Positions 61,001 through 64,000 of a stretch of DNA of 64,000 nucleotides are shown here, in pieces. The position numbers were made by a program, and so were the translations under genes. The DNA comes from Haloplanus sp. CK5-1 (lineage in GTDB: Archaea > Halobacteriota > Halobacteria > Halobacteriales > Haloferacaceae), in NCBI RefSeq assembly GCF_037201915.1, contig NZ_CP147505.1, forward strand, positions 2,542,001-2,606,000, in the 5' to 3' direction. How positions within the stretch are numbered: the stretch's first letter is position 1; each line of letters starts with the position of its first letter. The notes beneath the pieces are model-generated. The model did not search any database and was not told the origin of the DNA. It saw only the letters and a list, made by a program, of their open reading frames with translations.

Positions 61001-64000
61001 GGTCGGCCGTATCGGTCGGATGGTACTCCGGTGCCGTGACCAGGGTTTGATACTCACTGTCGTATGACCTGAGGGTCTGCTGAAGATGACTGATTTTATC
61101 GGGTATACCCGAACTGAAGCTCTCGGTGTCCCATTCGTCTGGATTCCAATGTGGCGATCGTTGCATCCGCGGATGCTGGTCGCCGTACATCCAGACGATC
61201 TGGATACCGGGAAGCGTTGCCGCTCCGAGCAACGAGAGCGTCCTCGCTAAGTCCTGGTTGCTGACTGGCCGCTGAATACGCTCACGGATAGGCTCTGGCG
61301 AAGGCCACACGTCTCCAGGATAGACCTCCGTCGCAAGAGCTGTCCAGTCATCTGTCGTCTCGGTTTCGGAATCACTGGTCGTTGCTTGCGCCCGATACTG
61401 CTGCCAGTCGTCGTCGAGCACTGTCGCGGCGAGTGGCTGAGCTGATTGTGCCCCGGGTAAGATGAGATCGTTCTCTCGGAGGTCAACGCGCCGACGCAAG
61501 TTCTGTCGCTGATCGCCGCCTTCGCCCTGTTCGATTGCGGTTCGAAGATACTCTATCGGGAAGAACGATCCCTCGTCTGCCTGTAGATCGTTGGATTCGC
61601 TACCGAGTCGGTCGATAAGGACCGCGAGAAACGCGAAGTCAATTGGATGGATGGTGTCATGACCGCCATCGACGAACGCGTCAAGCAATGACCGGAAGAA
61701 ACTCGGAATGCCCTCATACGCCCGGAGTCCCCACGCGCGGCCAGCCCGGCTCAACACCCGGTTGACGTGCCCGGACTCTTGAACAGGCTCGTCCAGGAAG
61801 TACACCGTGAAGTTCGACTTCTCGGGCGGTGTCGGCGGATAATCAACACTCTGTGCGGCGGATTCGATATCCCAAATGACCGACCGGGAGCTACTGTCGT
61901 GCTGCGCACCGCCATCTGCACGCCGTCGCTCAAGTCGTGTCAAAAACACCCGGTCATCATCTGAATCATTTTGAATCTTACACGGCAGCAGAAGCACGCC
62001 ATCGAATACGTCAGCATGCTCTTGAAGGAACTCTCGGAGATCATCATCGCCCTCCGTGCCTTCGACTAAGAGTGAGACGGTACCGGTGAGTAATTCCCGA
62101 GCCGGGGTAGCCGCTGTCGCAACCGCGGGTTCGCTCTCGTCGCTTACAGCAAGCGTTTGGGCAAGAGTTCGAGCCCACTCGTTCGCAATCGCTCTGCTCG
62201 CCTCCAAGGGATCCTCTGGTCCCACGAGAGCCTGAATGCGGTTAGACCAGTCTGCAGGAAACTGCTGATACGTCGTGAGGATCTCTGTCGCAGGAATTGG
62301 GCGCAGCTCTGACTCAGCATGGTCCACTGATGAGGACTGTTCGAGTTGTCTTTGGATGGTGTGGTAGGCACTGTAGCCAGTGAGAATGTCAGCGTTCCAG
62401 TGCAACAGTGTCTCGGCTGCCGACACCGGATTCGTTGAGGCTGTCGGGATACAATCGATCTCACGTAATCGCTCGAAGAGAGCTGTGTTGAACCACTGGA
62501 GCAGTTCCGTCGGAGTCGATGGATCTGTGACCTCCACGTCCGGTTGCGAGGGGAGGAGAATCCAAGGATAGAGATCGCTGTAGTCGTTCGAGTTCTGGTG
62601 TTGAGCTTCTGCTGTTTCTATCCCGACCGCTGAAATCAGATCGATGGCCTCTTCGAGGACAGCCTGATTATGATCTGAATTGTTTCGACTGAGATCCTTG
62701 CGGTTGGTTTCGACCCTAAAGCGGCCGTGAAGACAGAAGGGGAAGGGGTTGTTTGACGTGTTTTGAATCGGATAGAAGAGGTACAACGGATAACTCTGAA
62801 TCGGAGTTGTCTCGTGATCTTGGCTGTCCGGGAGTTTATTGACGAGTAGTCGGGTGCCGAAGTCACCCCCATCGTCGAACGCGAATTGATCAAATCCCCT
62901 GACAGCGATCGGGTTTGAGTCGGACCCCTGATAGACAGCAACGCGAACGTCATCATGCGTCAGTTCGTCGTGAGTAACCGACTCCGATCGCTCACGGTCA
63001 ATCTCCCAATATTCGGCTGTTTCAACACCCCCGTTCCCACCGTGAATCCGTTCTAGGTGCAGTTCGTCGATATGACCGAGTTGAACCAGTGTTTCGGGCT
63101 GAAGCCCTGATTCATCATCAGCCGTTTGTGAGAGGTACTTCCAGATGCGTTCTGGCCGGGTTTCGATGTCGCCTTGATCTTCTTCCGGTTCCGGGATATC
63201 CCACGCCTCAAGCAGATCGCGCCAAGCATCGTCTCGATACCGAACGAAGACAGCTGTTCTGAATGGCTCCTCAACTGTGTGTCCGTATTCATCCGTCCCA
63301 ACATCCCGAAGGAGCGATGTCGCCCGTTGGACAATCGGGTCGGATTCCGTCTTTGACGCAGTCAGATCCACTGGAGCCGGGAAATTGAACAGCGGTAACT
63401 TTGAGAGGTCTTCACGAAGATCCGCGGACAGATCATTGGAGCCGGTCACCGATTGCTCCTGGAGGATGGCTGCGAGTTCTGTGTCTTTGATATCAGTGGT
63501 CAGCGTTTCGACATCGACATTATAGCCAAGACGAGTCAACAAGGACGCAATAAGATACGAGCGACTCAAACGAACCCCGAGAATATCCTCGGAATCCTCC
63601 TCTGGTCGGGTGTAGATCTCGAACGAATCGCCAGTAGCGAGAATCGATTTCAGCCCAACACCTTTGTGACCGATAGATTGATCATCATCTTCGTCGCCCT
63701 TCCCTGTCTCGCCAATCATCGTTACTGCGTTCTCGACCTGTGGATCAAAGAAATCGAATCGGCTGCCGGTGTTCGCCACCAACACCCCCTCGTCGTACAC
63801 CCCCACGTAGACTCGCCCGCTATCACGGTCACCCTCGCGGATCGCGTCACGGGCATTCTGCAGCAGCTCAAGGATCTCTCGTCCTTCGTGCCCGCCTGCT
63901 ATCTTGCGCTCAGCGTTACCGATGATGACCTTGTCACGAAGCGCATCGGCAACACGATCATCACCAGCCGCTTCATCAACATCTTCCAGAAAATCTCCCC
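58038..64000 (-). CDS. Giant GHKL ATPase with C-terminal DUF3883 domain, N-terminus beyond the window
   Basis: About 1,987 residues are visible and the frame stays open to the right edge, so the start is missing. Near the N-terminus is a GHKL (Hsp90/sacsin-like) ATPase: the N-box ELLQNARDAIREG, then VYDEGVLVANTG and the G2 box SIGHKGVGLKS. A long helical middle of about 1,600 residues has no motif I recognise. The last 190 residues match DUF3883 (GFDVIDPFG, TPVEVKAVNG, FRLTTNEYRRC), whose D...ExK layout suggests a PD-(D/E)XK-type nuclease core. Proteins of this build occur in prokaryotic defence loci. It leads a putative operon with the IS-split gene and the membrane protein, though 84 bp separate it from the former. 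Confidence 0.85.
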   Translation of the reverse strand, partial: GDFLEDVDEAAGDDRVADALRDKVIIGNAERKIAGGHEGREILELLQNARDAIREGDRDSGRVYVGVYDEGVLVANTGSRFDFFDPQVENAVTMIGETGKGDEDDDQSIGHKGVGLKSILATGDSFEIYTRPEEDSEDILGVRLSRSYLIASLLTRLGYNVDVETLTTDIKDTELAAILQEQSVTGSNDLSADLREDLSKLPLFNFPAPVDLTASKTESDPIVQRATSLLRDVGTDEYGHTVEEPFRTAVFVRYRDDAWRDLLEAWDIPEPEEDQGDIETRPERIWKYLSQTADDESGLQPETLVQLGHIDELHLERIHGGNGGVETAEYWEIDRERSESVTHDELTHDDVRVAVYQGSDSNPIAVRGFDQFAFDDGGDFGTRLLVNKLPDSQDHETTPIQSYPLYLFYPIQNTSNNPFPFCLHGRFRVETNRKDLSRNNSDHNQAVLEEAIDLISAVGIETAEAQHQNSNDYSDLYPWILLPSQPDVEVTDPSTPTELLQWFNTALFERLREIDCIPTASTNPVSAAETLLHWNADILTGYSAYHTIQRQLEQSSSVDHAESELRPIPATEILTTYQQFPADWSNRIQALVGPEDPLEASRAIANEWARTLAQTLAVSDESEPAVATAATPARELLTGTVSLLVEGTEGDDDLREFLQEHADVFDGVLLLPCKIQNDSDDDRVFLTRLERRRADGGAQHDSSSRSVIWDIESAAQSVDYPPTPPEKSNFTVYFLDEPVQESGHVNRVLSRAGRAWGLRAYEGIPSFFRSLLDAFVDGGHDTIHPIDFAFLAVLIDRLGSESNDLQADEGSFFPIEYLRTAIEQGEGGDQRQNLRRRVDLRENDLILPGAQSAQPLAATVLDDDWQQYRAQATTSDSETETTDDWTALATEVYPGDVWPSPEPIRERIQRPVSNQDLARTLSLLGAATLPGIQIVWMYGDQHPRMQRSPHWNPDEWDTESFSSGIPDKISHLQQTLRSYDSEYQTLVTAPEYHPTDTADHSSKCDVKHDRILDDVTLSSWTWIDDTDRLASHGNAVRELLRRHGDAYIDTLLQTGWCCSHGHKRRTWTQRVPTLFNWQLRTLSIWEPMLDTHEDVVDQWEAETTRLRYAVVRTSTRGAQAARLFPHVTEETVDEFSADVLETLGVKPITELNATEAADHLQALQEALAAEGLNEDTPVPLTIPPDRTNDWQQAYTRLLQPLMHQLPDDVESGELTDWPFLTHLPLREGNSWVAAPLDWIDRHADDRIRHYEAQSPKPWETQEVEDNDYFVLHQPAEGPFSRLTDALGVEKVDASKLVLEQDALDFVGDSYSGQLEQFRTELLDRRDLLVASTERTDEAEIKQTADEITAAARDLKVAESFPDRALRQLSDDRSALYRTTDSNDALLFNETALDGDLTLDALAMGLALLVERPTKVATFREALQPDIEIRDLETRWAQLTFPIETVKELLGTRETRQFEARIDAVSDLLDAITGSPIEQRNDALNAIAEVEPAVLDAIEQWLAHGETPASDQHPEESIEALVTTIRARVPDDLAFVLSLLFDSSPQSDSWPEALEAADLGSSTEGTIIQWLADHRRTLHSHPFDPDIPNRYGRLLTVKQAVENTDSEELTELETWRSRLQAFTTNDQTDLPWTAEIPESLAESLDCPPRLFYLTVDTRLETVIEHELDTIDTLLPDDAEGWRPAIRRYIDDGTFPEPTTDSGAQEHQNQAFSDITSSVGDGDSISFSPDTDSQSGLPTPERASPTLTVSGGSSGSGGGSSQFRGRGQQAEAYVMAGILERTADWIEDNPGGVFRHLRSGFQQLYKNQQGTNFKWHVDTAWENRLLNILDDMGRLSEQQIVDWQDRLQDGEQLRDFPFIQLINVTMERGPGFDVIDPFGPVTQEAQSDGFGLTFTPVEVKAVNGREPPFRFRLTTNEYRRCKAFIREGDTSYVIRLVSVPDVDTLNWPQQTAVASEKILDTVEDVETMITEQGFENVVKGGYMNMEIE

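Noticed and set aside
1-64000. CRISPR array or cas genes
   Set aside because: No regularly spaced 25-40 bp repeats with unique spacers and no cas-like protein were seen. The tandem repeat at 3879-4005 lacks spacers.

Overview
The window looks like an accessory region (plasmid, megaplasmid or genomic island) of a halophilic archaeon of the class Halobacteria. The proteins are strongly acidic. Start regions look leaderless or carry TATA boxes. There is an intact archaeal tRNA-Val, an XPB-Bax1 pair, haloarchaeal IS types (an ISH3-like element, an ISH1-like IS5 element and IS630 elements), and several tyrosine recombinases. No ribosomal or core metabolic operon is present.

Layout. 1-3530: right end of an integrated virus- or plasmid-like element, with a primase-polymerase/helicase, a tyrosine integrase and a tRNA-Val 3'-end fragment as attachment site. 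3770-5795: intact tRNA-Val(CAC), a 52-53 bp tandem repeat and a zinc-ribbon protein. 5796-11090: IS copies around a second integrase and an IS-split GIY-YIG gene. 11640-17695: a regulator with 23-bp operator-like repeats, two adjacent tyrosine recombinases, small unknown genes, and a catalytic-domain-only recombinase preceded by a perfect 12-8-12 inverted repeat. 17825-26587: XPB helicase and Bax1 nuclease, then small zinc-ribbon, TRAM, phosphatase and SIMPL-domain genes. 26791-32389: an RHH-like gene divergent from a four-gene operon ending in an SF2 helicase. 32696-37546: a translationally coupled three-gene operon (unknown protein, predicted PD-(D/E)XK nuclease, AAA ATPase) with a convergent partner. 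37635-47241: IS-rich scrap-yard with gene tails, CcbP-like, rhodanese-MBL and DUF429 genes. 47360-53057: three HNH-nuclease relatives (one intact, two broken), two of which flank a HEPN protein and an AbiE-like toxin-antitoxin pair. 53076-64000: a HESTH metalloprotein, a five-TM membrane protein coupled to a gene split by IS630, and a giant GHKL-ATPase/DUF3883 protein running off the right edge.

Taken together the region reads as a defence island under heavy IS bombardment. There are at least three candidate multi-gene conflict systems (28161-32389, 32696-36888, 53949-64000), one recognisable TA pair, lone nucleases and integrases. Five copies of one 1069-bp IS, which look identical apart from one codon, point to a recent burst. 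Two IS elements have split genes at positions where removing the element and its target duplication restores the reading frame. The best candidates for something undescribed are the nuclease/AAA operon at 32696-36888 and, at the DNA/RNA level, the density of long perfect inverted repeats inside the transposase genes of four unrelated IS families.
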